The notes under the pieces: generated by a model | The model's database searches: none | The model's input: the letters and a program-made list of their open reading frames with translations, nothing else | What the model was told of the DNA's origin: nothing | From: QVMP01 sp047974325 | GTDB lineage: Bacteria > Bacteroidota > Bacteroidia > Bacteroidales > Dysgonomonadaceae | Length of the DNA: 30,292 nt | Reading direction: 5' to 3' | NCBI GenBank assembly: GCA_047974325.1 | Contig: JBKECE010000110.1 | Span: forward strand, 1 to 30,292 | Program-made: the position numbers and the translations under genes | Shown here: in pieces, positions 17,090-24,729 of the stretch | How the letters are laid out: the number at the start of each line of letters is the position of its first letter | How positions within the stretch are numbered: position 1 is the first letter of the stretch

Positions 17090-17098
17090 GCAAAGATA
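17090..17098 (-). promoter_or_regulatory. -7 promoter box of the small exported protein gene
   Basis: The minus strand reads TATCTTTGC, an exact TAnnTTTGY match. It implies a leader of about 105 nt that begins with the stem-loop at 17033-17078. Confidence 0.65.
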
Positions 17099-17205
17099 AT
17101 ATAAAAATATCAATACATGTTATAAAACATATAAAATTTATCGATTTGTGTTTAAATATTATTTATAAAGTAACAAAATTGGGCTTGTGTGCGTTCTCAT
17201 AATAT

Positions 17206-17961
17206 CTATTTGTTCCATATAAGCCAAGAGGCATCTGCCTGCAATTGAAGCATTTCAGCTCCATTTTTCACAGTTGCACCATTGTCTTTACCTCTTTGCA
17301 GAAATTTGGTCATATCAGGGTTATACACCAAATCATATAAAAGATGTTGGTTTGTGAGTAAATGATAAGGTATGGCTGGCGCATCTTCTATGTTCGGATA
17401 AGTTCCCACAGGGGATGTATTCACAATAACCGTATATTCCGACATGATTTGTTCGTCCAACTCTTCATAGCAAAATCGGGAGTATGACTTTGTTCTGGAC
17501 ACATATCTACATTCAACGCCCAAGTCTATAAGTGCCTGAATAATAGCCTTTGATGCACCTCCAGTTCCTAAAATCAAAGCTTTGCGATGTATATTTTTAT
17601 TTATTAATGGCTCAATTGAATTTTGAAAACCAATTATATCAGAATTATAACCAATGAGATGCGGTTTTCCGGATTCAGCACTTCGTATTACTTTGATAAC
17701 ATTAACTGCTCCAATTTTAGAAGCCTTAGAATCTAATTCATCTAAAAAAGGGATGATCCTTTCTTTGTATGGTATTGTAACATTTATTCCACATAAATTG
17801 GGGTGTTGTGTCAAAATATCCGTAAATAATCCTATTTCAGGAATTTCAAAATTGAGATATTCCGCATCAATATCTTCTGTTTTGAATTTTTCAGTAAAAT
17901 ACTTTCTCGAAAAAGAATGACCAAGTGGATATCCTATCAGCCCGTATGTTTGTTTAGACAT
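17206..17961 (-). CDS. aroE: Shikimate dehydrogenase
   Basis: NADPH-dependent reduction of 3-dehydroshikimate to shikimate in aromatic amino-acid synthesis. 251 residues. The N-terminal substrate domain has GYPLGHSFSRKYF (10-22, with the shikimate-binding Ser pair region) and GINVTIPYKE with catalytic Lys66. Asp108 in GYNSD completes the Lys-Asp pair. The NADP domain opens with ILGTGGASKAI at about 130-140. The C-terminal GAEMLQLQADASW is typical. Transcribed divergently from asd, with 120 bp between the two starts. Confidence 0.95.
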   Translation of the reverse strand: MSKQTYGLIGYPLGHSFSRKYFTEKFKTEDIDAEYLNFEIPEIGLFTDILTQHPNLCGINVTIPYKERIIPFLDELDSKASKIGAVNVIKVIRSAESGKPHLIGYNSDIIGFQNSIEPLINKNIHRKALILGTGGASKAIIQALIDLGVECRYVSRTKSYSRFCYEELDEQIMSEYTVIVNTSPVGTYPNIEDAPAIPYHLLTNQHLLYDLVYNPDMTKFLQRGKDNGATVKNGAEMLQLQADASWLIWNK

Positions 17962-18041
17962 GTTATTTTATAATTTTAGATTTAAAGATAATAAATCTTT
18001 TGAGGTTAATATATTCGTTCTAATTAATTTCTAACTTTGCA

Positions 18042-18050
18042 TCTTGTACA
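18042..18050 (+). promoter_or_regulatory. -7 promoter box of asd
   Basis: TAACTTTGC is an exact TAnnTTTGY match, about 32 bp upstream of the asd start, giving a short leader of about 25 nt. Confidence 0.6.
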
Positions 18051-18081
18051 TGATTAATTATTTTAATAAGAAGTAGATAAA

Positions 18082-19089
18082 ATGAAAATCGCAATTGTTG
18101 GTGCAAGTGGCGCTGTAGGACAAGAATTTCTGAAAGTGTTGGATGAACGGAATTTTCCTATTGATGAATTGACATTATTTGGTTCGGCTCGTAGTGCCGG
18201 CAAATCATATGTTTTCAGAGGAAAAGATTATATCGTTAAAGAACTGAAACACAATGATGACTTCAAGGATATAGATATTGCTTTTGTGTCGGCAGGTGGT
18301 GGTATTTCTACAGATTTTGCATCAACTATCACCAAAAATGGTGCGGTAATGATAGATAACTCGAGTGCTTTTCGAATGGATGCGGATGTACCTTTGGTGG
18401 TGCCGGAAGTGAATGGAGAAGATGCAAAAGTGAGGCCAAGAGGAATCATAGCCAATCCCAATTGCACAACTATACAATTGGTGGTTGCTCTGAATGCCAT
18501 TGAAAATATTTCACACATAAAAAAAGTGCATGTGGCCACATATCAGGCAGCATCGGGAGCAGGAGCTTCGGCAATGGACGAATTGATTGCTCAGTTCAAA
18601 CAAATTGTAAACGGTGAAGAGGTTGTTGTAGAAAAGTTCTTTTATCAATTAGCTTTCAATCTGATACCTCAGGTTGACCAATTCACGGAAAATGGCTACA
18701 CAAAAGAAGAGTTGAAAATGTATAATGAAACACGTAAGATAATGCATTCAGATCTGGAAGTGAGCGCAACTTGTGTGCGTGTGCCGGTTATCCGCGCTCA
18801 TTCTGAAGTGACATGGGTAGAAACAGAGCGTCCCATATCTGTAGAAGAAGCTAAGATCGCTTTCGGAAAAGCTGATGGAGTTGTTTTGCAGGATAATGCT
18901 ACCGAAAAAAGCTATCCCATGCCGTTATTTGTTGCAGGAAAAGATGAAGTTTATGTCGGACGGATCAGAAAAGATATTTCAAATCCAAATGGATTGACTT
19001 TCTGGACTGTCAGCGACCAAATAAAAAAAGGAGCAGCATTGAATGCTGTTCAGATTGCTGAATATCTGATTAAAGAAAAAGCAATTTAG
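18082..19089 (+). CDS. asd: Aspartate-semialdehyde dehydrogenase
   Basis: Reduces aspartyl-4-phosphate to the semialdehyde, the branch point to lysine/diaminopimelate, threonine and methionine. 335 residues. The Rossmann motif IVGASGAVGQEF is at 5-16. The catalytic cysteine is Cys128 in NPNCTT, and the QAASGAGASAMDEL loop follows at about 155-168. Residues RVPVIRAHSE carry the substrate-binding Arg and His of the family. It ends about 30 bp before a terminator shared with the convergent Nif3-like gene. Confidence 0.96.
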   Translation: MKIAIVGASGAVGQEFLKVLDERNFPIDELTLFGSARSAGKSYVFRGKDYIVKELKHNDDFKDIDIAFVSAGGGISTDFASTITKNGAVMIDNSSAFRMDADVPLVVPEVNGEDAKVRPRGIIANPNCTTIQLVVALNAIENISHIKKVHVATYQAASGAGASAMDELIAQFKQIVNGEEVVVEKFFYQLAFNLIPQVDQFTENGYTKEELKMYNETRKIMHSDLEVSATCVRVPVIRAHSEVTWVETERPISVEEAKIAFGKADGVVLQDNATEKSYPMPLFVAGKDEVYVGRIRKDISNPNGLTFWTVSDQIKKGAALNAVQIAEYLIKEKAI

Positions 19090-19119
19090 AAAAAATACTC
19101 TCATTTCGATCTTTATGAC

Positions 19120-19156
19120 AAAGCCTCTCATCAAAATTGATAGAGGCTTTTGTTTT
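19120..19156. terminator. Terminator between asd and the Nif3-like gene
   Basis: AAAGCCTCT pairs with AGAGGCTTT, plus an inner ATCA/TGAT stem after a one-base bulge, followed by TGTTTT. The stop codon of the minus-strand Nif3 gene (19155-19157) abuts the hairpin. Confidence 0.8.
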
Positions 19157-20249
19157 AAAGATAATTGACAGGATTGATATCAAAACTAGAAAGCATAAAG
19201 TCTATATTGGGATATTTTTCTGACAATAATTTATAAAAAATATCTTTCGTACAAATTTCTGACTCATAGTGTCCTATTGTTGTCAATAGAATTTTGTTTT
19301 CCACATCGAAAAAATCATTATACTTGGCCTCACCTGTTATGAAAATATCTGCTCCGTATGAAATAGCTTTTGGTATAAGAAAAGCACCACTTCCACCACA
19401 AATTGCAACATCTTTTATGGGTTTATCGCGATAGGCTGAATATTGCAAAGATGCCAATCTAAAAGTGTCTTTCAATAAGTATAAGAAAGCTTCTTCATCC
19501 ATTGCTTCGGGTAAAGTGCCCACAATACCACTACCGGCCTGTGCCCACGTATTTTCCAGATTATAAAGATCGTAAGCAGGTTCTTCATAGGGATGAACAG
19601 CAATCAGTGCCCTGATTATTTCTTTTTGTTTAAAAGCTGGCAATACAACTTCTATCCTAATCTCATCTTCACTATGCAGTTCATTGATTTCTCCACAAAA
19701 TGGATTTGCATTTTCTCCGGCACGAAAAGTACCCGTTCCTGCAGCATTGAAACTGCATGAATCATAATTTCCGATATTGCCTGCTCCAGCATTAAATAGT
19801 GCAGAACGAACGCTTCCTATATGTGCATTCGGAACAAATGTAACCAATTTCAATAAATGGCCTTTCATCGGGTCGAGTATTCGCACATTTTGCAAATTAA
19901 GCATTTCTGCCAACCTATAATTGACCCCTCCTACAACATTGTCCAGATTGGTATGCGCAGCATAAAGGACAATATCATTTTTGCATGCTCTAATCATGCA
20001 GCGTTCTACATAGTTTTTACCGGTTAATGATCTAAACGGTTTGAATGCAATGGGGTGATGTGATAAAATAAGATTGCATCCTAAAGAAATAGCTTCATCA
20101 ATAACAGTCTCAGTTACATCAATACAAAGAAGAACACCTCTCACGTCCTGATTTACATCGCCTATTTGCAAACCACTATTATCAAAATTTTCTTGCAAAG
20201 GCAATGGAGCCAATTGCTCTATGGTCTGAATTATCTCTTTTATCTTCAT
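19155..20249 (-). CDS. Nif3-like dinuclear metal-centre protein (GTP cyclohydrolase I type 2/DUF34 family)
   Basis: 364 residues from the ATG at 20249. A longer frame reaches back to 20300, but its first 17 residues would lie upstream of a good promoter box at 20271-20279, and the family begins at MKIKEIIQTIEQLAP. Metal ligands: SHHPIAF (two His), AHTNLDNV (His and Asp), and C-terminal TIGHYESE (His and Glu). A central insert of about 110 residues resembles the PII-like domain of long bacterial Nif3 proteins (VTFVPNAHIGSVRSALFNAG, then HPYEEPAYDLY). The cellular role is not settled; roles in metal or cofactor chemistry have been proposed for the family. Confidence 0.92.
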   Translation of the reverse strand: MKIKEIIQTIEQLAPLPLQENFDNSGLQIGDVNQDVRGVLLCIDVTETVIDEAISLGCNLILSHHPIAFKPFRSLTGKNYVERCMIRACKNDIVLYAAHTNLDNVVGGVNYRLAEMLNLQNVRILDPMKGHLLKLVTFVPNAHIGSVRSALFNAGAGNIGNYDSCSFNAAGTGTFRAGENANPFCGEINELHSEDEIRIEVVLPAFKQKEIIRALIAVHPYEEPAYDLYNLENTWAQAGSGIVGTLPEAMDEEAFLYLLKDTFRLASLQYSAYRDKPIKDVAICGGSGAFLIPKAISYGADIFITGEAKYNDFFDVENKILLTTIGHYESEICTKDIFYKLLSEKYPNIDFMLSSFDINPVNYL

Positions 20250-20270
20250 AATTGGCATAATTTGTTTATA

Positions 20271-20279
20271 ACAAATATA
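20271..20279 (-). promoter_or_regulatory. -7 promoter box of the Nif3-like gene
   Basis: The minus strand reads TATATTTGT, an exact match. The predicted start near 20264 leaves about 15 nt before the ATG at 20249, which decides the start choice. Confidence 0.6.
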
Positions 20280-20386
20280 CGGAAGAGTTTTAGAAATCAA
20301 GGAGTATGATACTCAAATTTATGCAATTAAAATGTATGTATTTCAAAGTCTTTATTTATCTTATTTTCTAATCTTTTCAAAAATCA

Positions 20387-20418
20387 TTTGGAAATATTTT
20401 TAAAACTATTATCTTTGC
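20387..20418 (+). promoter_or_regulatory. Promoter of tRNA-Arg (-33/-7)
   Basis: TTTG at 20387-20390 and TATCTTTGC at 20410-20418 are separated by 19 bp, the same spacing as the rplY promoter. The tRNA body starts 34 bp after the -7 box. Confidence 0.85.
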
Positions 20419-20451
20419 ACTCGCTTTTAAAGGAATTTAAAAGTAATCTTA

Positions 20452-20525
20452 GGTCCGGTAGCTCAGCTGGATAGAGCAACAGCCTTCTAAGCTGTGGGTC
20501 TTGAGTTCGAATCTCAACCGGATCA
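20452..20525 (+). tRNA. tRNA-Arg (anticodon UCU)
   Basis: A 74-nt cloverleaf. The acceptor stem is GGTCCGG/CCGGATC with one G-U pair and discriminator A. D-arm AGCTCAGCTGGATAGAGC. The anticodon stem ACAGC/GCTGT has loop CTTCTAA, so the anticodon is UCU reading AGA/AGG. T-arm TTGAGTTCGAATCTCAA. The terminal CCA is not encoded. The 3' end borders a decayed integrase gene, making it a likely phage/ICE attachment site, though no second copy of the 3' half lies inside this window. Confidence 0.98.
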
Positions 20526-20570
20526 CTGAAAGATCAGTAAATAAGCGATTTATTTCTGACAAAACAAGAC

Positions 20571-20605
20571 AAAACTCTCTAAGATAGATTCTTAGGGAGT
20601 TTTTT
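20571..20605 (+). terminator. Terminator of tRNA-Arg
   Basis: AAAACTCTCTAAGA pairs with TCTTAGGGAGTTTT (14 bp with one G-U), with a TAGAT loop and a run of six T. Confidence 0.88.
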
Positions 20606-20656
20606 ATTCTCTCCCCTAGACATAATCAGTCATCAAAATGCCGATATTGGACAGTC

Positions 20657-20708
20657 ATTCGTTACGGAATCGTTACGGATTTCACGAAAGACAAAAACCG
20701 TAACGAAT
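20657..20708. repeat. Three copies of a CGTTACGG repeat (two direct, one inverted) between tRNA and integrase
   Basis: ATTCGTTACGG (20657-20667) and AATCGTTACGG (20668-20678) are back-to-back direct repeats, and CCGTAACGAAT (20698-20708) is an exact inverted copy of the first. The place, between the presumed attachment tRNA and the integrase gene, suits integrase or excisionase arm-type binding sites. No other use was seen in this 280-bp gap. Confidence 0.6.
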
Positions 20709-20806
20709 TAGAATGTAAGATTCTCATTTGTCGACTATTGGCAGCGTTTTGTCCGCCTGACTTCTAACAATTAACAATAGTTTTGAACTCTTAAAAATTA
20801 CGAGTT

Positions 20807-21513
20807 ATGAATGTTATGAAGTCAACTTTTCATGTGCTATTTTATCTGCGAAAAAATGAAGTGAACAAATCCGGTAATTCTTCCATTATGGTCAGAATTA
20901 CTGTAAATGGGGAACAAGTGCAATTCAGTTCCAAGTTACAAATCAGGCCTGAACTTTGGGATACCAAGAATGGAAAGGCAGTGGGCAAGAGTGCAGCAGC
21001 AATGAATACCAATCGTCTGTTGGAAGCCATTAGTGCAAAAGCAAATGAATTATACCATAAGCACCTGAGCAAGTATGGATATGTCCTGCCTGAAAAAAAA
21101 GAATATTATTCTCGGTGTTGACTCTGATAGAAGAAAGATGTTGTTAGAGTATTTTGAAGAGCATAACGAGTTTTATGCAATGAAAGTAGGAAAAGACACT
21201 TCTCAAATAACTGTTAATCACTACAAACTAACTAAACTTCGCTTGCAAGAGTTTTTAAAAGCCGAGTATAATCTTTCGGATATTCCCTTACGAGATTTAA
21301 CCCTTGTTGTGTTGGAAAACTTTTATCTGTATCTGCGTAAAGAATGCAATTGCGAAAACAACTTTTCGATGAAAACCTATGCAGCGGCTTCGCGAGATTG
21401 TATATTTCGCCAAGAATATGGGTGAAACAATGGCAGACCCATTTCAAAGTTTCAGTATTATGAATAAAAAAACAAGAACGGGTAACGATTTAGAAACAAG
21501 CGAGACTCATTAG
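20807..21513 (+). pseudogene. Tyrosine integrase I, frameshifted twice and lacking the catalytic domain
   Basis: Three frames carry consecutive parts of one Bacteroides-type site-specific recombinase. Part 1 is the arm-binding domain (LFYLRKNEVNKSGNSSIMVR, then LQIRPELWDTKNGKA). Part 2, from about 21100, is the core-binding domain (MLLEYFEEHNEFYAMKVGKD, then HYKLTKLRLQEFLKAEYN). Part 3, from 21379, is MQRLREIVYFAKNMGETMAD. The first break is at an 8-A run (21093-21100), the second at AAAA (21372-21375). In both cases removing one A restores the frame. After DPFQSFS (about 21455) the similarity stops and the frame ends in unrelated residues; the catalytic R-H-R-Y domain is absent. It lies 280 bp downstream of tRNA-Arg, so it was once the integrase of an element inserted there. 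Confidence 0.85.
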
Positions 21514-21863
21514 TTTGCTTTTATTTTCATAGATTTAAAATAGCTCTTTTTACAAAGGTATACAATGCTTCTCTAATGCAAAAGATATCTCTTAAATTTT
21601 GAAGTTGAGATTCTTATTAGCAAAATTGAAAAGAAGTAGTCCATCACGACAACCTTGTCTTTTGTACTAATTGTTGTGCACATCAGATTTTTCTCATATT
21701 TTATATGTCATTAATATACAATCGATTGCAAATAGTTGAGATTTTGAGATCATTGAGAAGCAAATATAACTAAAATTCACTGTACAAAATACCTTATTTA
21801 ACAATTTCATTCAAATAAATAATGATATATAATATCATTCGATAAGCATTTCTTTCAATCCGG
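21514..21863. other. Non-coding AT-rich gap between two integrase remnants
   Basis: No frame of note on either strand. The only structure seen is a short palindrome, AATGATAT/ATATCATT (21821-21839), 25 bp beyond the stop of the minus-strand integrase; it may be a weak terminator. The catalytic half of integrase I should lie here but has been lost. Confidence 0.5.
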
Positions 21864-23137
21864 CTAGAGCATTTTATTCATGTGCTGTAATACATCTTCT
21901 TTATGGGTTTGATCCCAATAATGCCGGTAAATTGTATTGGGACTGTTCCCTGCAAATTTAGCAACGGCAATAGGATGATAGCCCTCATCAATCATCTTTG
22001 TTATAAAAGTACCTCTGGCGGCATACCAGGTAAATTCCTTATCAAGCTTGAGAATCCGGGCTACTTTTTTTAATGTCCTGTTTACCTTTTCCTGAAGACG
22101 TTTTACACGTTTCATCTGTTGGTGTTCTGTTTTATGCTTGGCTGTAAATATTGGCAATACATAGTTTTGATAACATTTGTCTTTATATTTTTCGACAATT
22201 GCTTTTGCTTTATCGTTAAACGGCATTTCTGCTTCTTTGGGAAACTTCGTGCGTTCGTAAATAATTGTATCATCAACAATACAATTCCAAGTTAAATAAC
22301 AAACGTCTATGCTTGCCATTCCTCCACTATAAAAACTGAACAGGAACATATGTTCTCTTTATTGCTGAATTGGCTTCTGTCCATATCTTCAATCTGTTTG
22401 ATAATTTCATACGAAATTGTTTGCGGAGGATTTTCTTTTCTTTTGAAATATGGATGCACACAATCAAATATCCTTTTATCCGTATAGGGTTGACTCATTA
22501 AACTTGCATTATAAAATACTCCGACAAATTTTTTCAGCCTTTCAGGAAGAGCTGCATTTGTTCCTTCTTTGATTCCCCTTTCTTGAAGATATACGACAAA
22601 ATCTTTTAAGAAAGTTTCGTCAATATCCCGAAAATAGTAAGTAGAGAAACTCTTATCATATACCTCCTGTGTGAATTTTTGTAACTGCAAATGAAGATAA
22701 TAATATTGCCGGGCATTGTTGGCACAGGATATAAACTTTCAGTTTTTGAGCCTTTTCTGGTTTTTTATCTTCTCAATGATAAGATCGATACATTGAGATA
22801 TTGGCAGAACCTTGACTTTCTTTGCCGGGGTATCTTTATCCTCTGTATCAAAATAATGGGACCATTGGACCGGCGACCACTTGATGCCTTCTGTTTCCCA
22901 GTCTTCGGCTACTTTTTGGTATTTGAGACGCAAGTCCAGCAGAATCTTATTCTTTCCGGATGCATCTTTGGATTTAGGTTTAAAGTTTTGTGTTGTCTGG
23001 TCCCAGTCTTCATATTTTTCCGATATGTTCAATGCTTTGGAGACTCTGGGATAGCCGGTTTGGAATAAAATCATATCCAGCTTTATTAACTTGCCATCTT
23101 TGGGATGTGGCTTCCCTTTGAAATTAATTGTAAACAT
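21864..23137 (-). pseudogene. Tyrosine integrase II, broken by a nonsense codon and a frameshift
   Basis: Read on the minus strand from 23137, the segments join into one recombinase of about 420 residues. The N-terminal arm domain (GYPRVSKALNISEKYEDWDQ, then KNKILLDLRLKYQKVAEDWE) stops at TGA (22739-22741). The same frame resumes as LHLQLQKFTQEVYDKSFSTY and RDIDETFLKDFVVYLQERG. Near 22350 a one-base shift moves to the frame of MFLFSFYSGGMASIDVCYLTW. The catalytic domain keeps WYAARGTFITKMIDEGYHP, GNSP and the candidate nucleophile Tyr in TIYRHYWDQ, and ends normally. All domains are present, so decay is recent. It points back towards tRNA-Arg and integrase I, so two elements, or a nested pair, may have used the site. 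Confidence 0.85.
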
Positions 23138-23217
23138 ACTAAGTGGTTTTTAATTGCCATCAGGTAGTATTAATTCCTACATACCTTTCTACATGAGAAT
23201 AGGGCTATACCACAAAA

Positions 23218-23267
23218 AAGGTTTACTCCGGGATTATTTTTGCATGTAGTCCGTACGAGTAAACCTT
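23218..23267. repeat. 11-bp inverted repeat upstream of integrase II
   Basis: AAGGTTTACTC (23218-23228) and GAGTAAACCTT (23257-23267) are perfect arms around 28 bases. The spacer itself contains CGGGA and TCCG, which could pair in part. It lies 80-130 bp upstream of integrase II in an otherwise empty gap (23138-23375). Possible roles are an operator, a recombinase site or a transcript hairpin; the T-run after the arms is poor for a terminator. Confidence 0.5.
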
Positions 23268-23375
23268 CTTAAATATCTTACAATCTTCTAATTACACAGC
23301 GCGATCTGTATATTTCTCGAAAAGAGGCTATCCAATTTATCGAACAATTCCTTTTTAATAATCTATAATCCTCTT

Positions 23376-23552
23376 TTATTTTTTAAACTCTTCTATAGAA
23401 ACTTTACGGAATTCTTTCAAAGCTTTTTCTATCTCCAAAGATACTTTTCTTGCACGTTGCCCTGCTGCTTTATTTCCGTTTTCCATCTGATTGTTTGCAT
23501 CTTTTGAAAAGACAGCAAACAGTTGACTTAGATTCCCGACTAAATTTTTCAT
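23376..23552 (-). CDS. Histone H1-like (Hc1-type) nucleoid protein
   Basis: 58 residues from the ATG at 23552; an in-frame ATG nine bases further upstream is less likely. Basic and helical, with the pattern KDANNQMENGNKAAGQRARK and SLEIEKALKEFRKVSIEE. This matches the short Hc1-like proteins found across Bacteroidetes, which carry KGNKAAGxRARK followed by SLELEKLxKEFRK. The family is thought to bind DNA non-specifically. It has a single-gene layout with its own exact promoter box (23578-23586) and a leader of about 20 nt. It sits between a broken integrase and an efflux gene, so it may be a conserved gene stranded beside the element or part of its cargo. Confidence 0.82.
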   Translation of the reverse strand: MKNLVGNLSQLFAVFSKDANNQMENGNKAAGQRARKVSLEIEKALKEFRKVSIEEFKK

Positions 23553-23577
23553 CACTATCATATTTTAAAATAGAACT

Positions 23578-23586
23578 GCAAAGATA
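23578..23586 (-). promoter_or_regulatory. -7 promoter box of the histone-like gene
   Basis: The minus strand reads TATCTTTGC, an exact TAnnTTTGY match, 26 bp from the ATG at 23552. Confidence 0.65.
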
Positions 23587-23699
23587 GATTTCTTATTGAA
23601 CTTCTCTATAAAATTCAGTGATATATTCTTTCATAAATAAATGCCGTTGTTCTGCTATCAGATTATCAAATCCAGAACTCATCTATTAAAAATGAGATA

Positions 23700-24032
23700 T
23701 CAATGAACTCCCATTTTTGAAAACATATTCACCACAACGACTCCAGCAACAATAAGGCTAATACCTATAATCGTCGGTATATCTGGTGTTTGCTTAAAGA
23801 ATATAGCTCCGATTATGGTTATCAATACAATCCCCAAACCGCCCCATATTCTATAGGCAATACCTATAGGCAAAGTCTTCAATGACAAACTTAGGAAATA
23901 GAAGGTAATAAGGTAGGAAATTATAGATACAACCAAGGGTGTCAGTTTAGTAAATTGTTCTGACATCTTTAACATAGAGGTACCTAGTGTCTCGAAAATA
24001 ATAGCAACTAATAAAAATATAAAACCTTTCAT
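23700..24032 (-). CDS. Small multidrug resistance (SMR/EmrE-type) efflux protein
   Basis: 110 residues from the ATG at 24032, which aligns residue for residue with EmrE numbering; an in-frame ATG nine bases earlier leaves almost no leader after the promoter at 24057-24065. Four membrane helices are visible. The proton/drug-binding Glu14 is in AIIFETLGTSMLK, with Tyr40, Tyr60 and Trp63 in GIAYRIWGGLGIVLI. Helix 4 is IIGISLIVAGVVVVNMFS. It works as an antiparallel dimer exporting cationic compounds or guanidinium-type substrates against protons. Odd: Arg61 lies between Tyr60 and Trp63, where EmrE has Ala. Next to it, upstream, is a dead Crp-type regulator gene that may once have controlled it. 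Confidence 0.92.
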   Translation of the reverse strand: MKGFIFLLVAIIFETLGTSMLKMSEQFTKLTPLVVSIISYLITFYFLSLSLKTLPIGIAYRIWGGLGIVLITIIGAIFFKQTPDIPTIIGISLIVAGVVVVNMFSKMGVH

Positions 24033-24056
24033 TTTAATCATATTTAGAAATGAAAG

Positions 24057-24065
24057 ACAAAGGTA
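24057..24065 (-). promoter_or_regulatory. -7 promoter box of the SMR gene
   Basis: The minus strand reads TACCTTTGT, an exact TAnnTTTGY match, 25 bp upstream of the ATG at 24032. It supports the later of two in-frame start codons. Confidence 0.6.
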
Positions 24066-24101
24066 AATAATAGGAAACCTATAAAATTTACTCTATGGTA
24101 A

Positions 24102-24666
24102 TTAATCAATTTCGCGTCGTATTCTGCTTAATGATTGAGGTATAATATCCATATAATAAGCTATTTACCCTAATGATACCCGTTGAAAAAGTCCAGGATA
24201 TTGTTTCATAAGGCACCTATATTGTTCTTTCTTTTCCAGACCATAATAATCTGTCCAAAAGATTTCAGTTTCTAATATAATATTCTCTGCCATTTCTCTT
24301 GTGAAATTAGCGAAAGAAAGTGATTCTTCGGCTAAAGAACTAAGTTGAGATCTTGATACTCTCCATAATACGCAGTCGGTTACAGCATCTATTGTTACTT
24401 TAGATATACCCTGTTTTGTCAATTTGGAAGATGAAACTGGCGTTCTGCCTTCGGGTACAATCCACAAAGTTATTTCGCGTCCATCTCTGGAGATAAAACT
24501 GCGAATAAGACCACTCTCAACGAAATAGATATAATAATCCATCGTATCGGCCTTTTGTCATCACTTCTTTCTTTTCATATGTTACCTATTCCATATGAGA
24601 AATAAGCAGATCACTATCCTTTTCCGATAGGTTATATTGTGATTCAAGAACCTCTTTAATTCGCAT
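24102..24666 (-). pseudogene. Crp/Fnr-family transcriptional regulator with three lesions
   Basis: Starting at ATG 24666 the minus strand gives MRIKEVLESQYNLSEKDSDL and LISHME. A TAG follows at 24588-24586, then VTYEKKEVMTKGRYD in the same frame. Near 24545 the frame shifts to DYYIYFVESGLIRSFISRDG and the rest of the cyclic-nucleotide-binding-like barrel (REITLWIVPEG), the dimer helix and YRCLMKQYPGLFQRVSLG. A TAA at 24167-24165 interrupts just before the recognition helix-turn-helix IAYYMDIIPQSLSRIRREID, which ends at TAA 24104-24102. Rejoined, it is about 187 residues, the size of the Bacteroidetes Crp family that sits next to efflux genes. It lies upstream of the SMR gene on the same strand. 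Confidence 0.85.
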
Positions 24667-24729
24667 TTGCTTTAATACTGAAGTTTAAAAATAGAACTAC
24701 TAATCTAGCATCTGGTTACTTAGAATATT

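Noticed and set aside
20249..20300. Longer N-terminus for the Nif3-like protein
   Set aside because: The extra 17 residues do not resemble the family, and a promoter box lies within that stretch.
20509..20525. attL/attR duplication of the tRNA-Arg 3' end
   Set aside because: I looked for a second copy of the T-arm/acceptor sequence in the rest of the window and did not see one; it may lie further right.
21093..21100. Programmed frameshifting at the 8-A run in integrase I
   Set aside because: A second frameshift and loss of the catalytic domain downstream make a functional shift pointless; simple decay explains it.
22691..23068. Plus-strand open frame of 125 codons
   Set aside because: It is antisense to the arm domain of integrase II, is rich in Phe/Cys/Leu as antisense frames of AT-rich DNA are, and has no family features.
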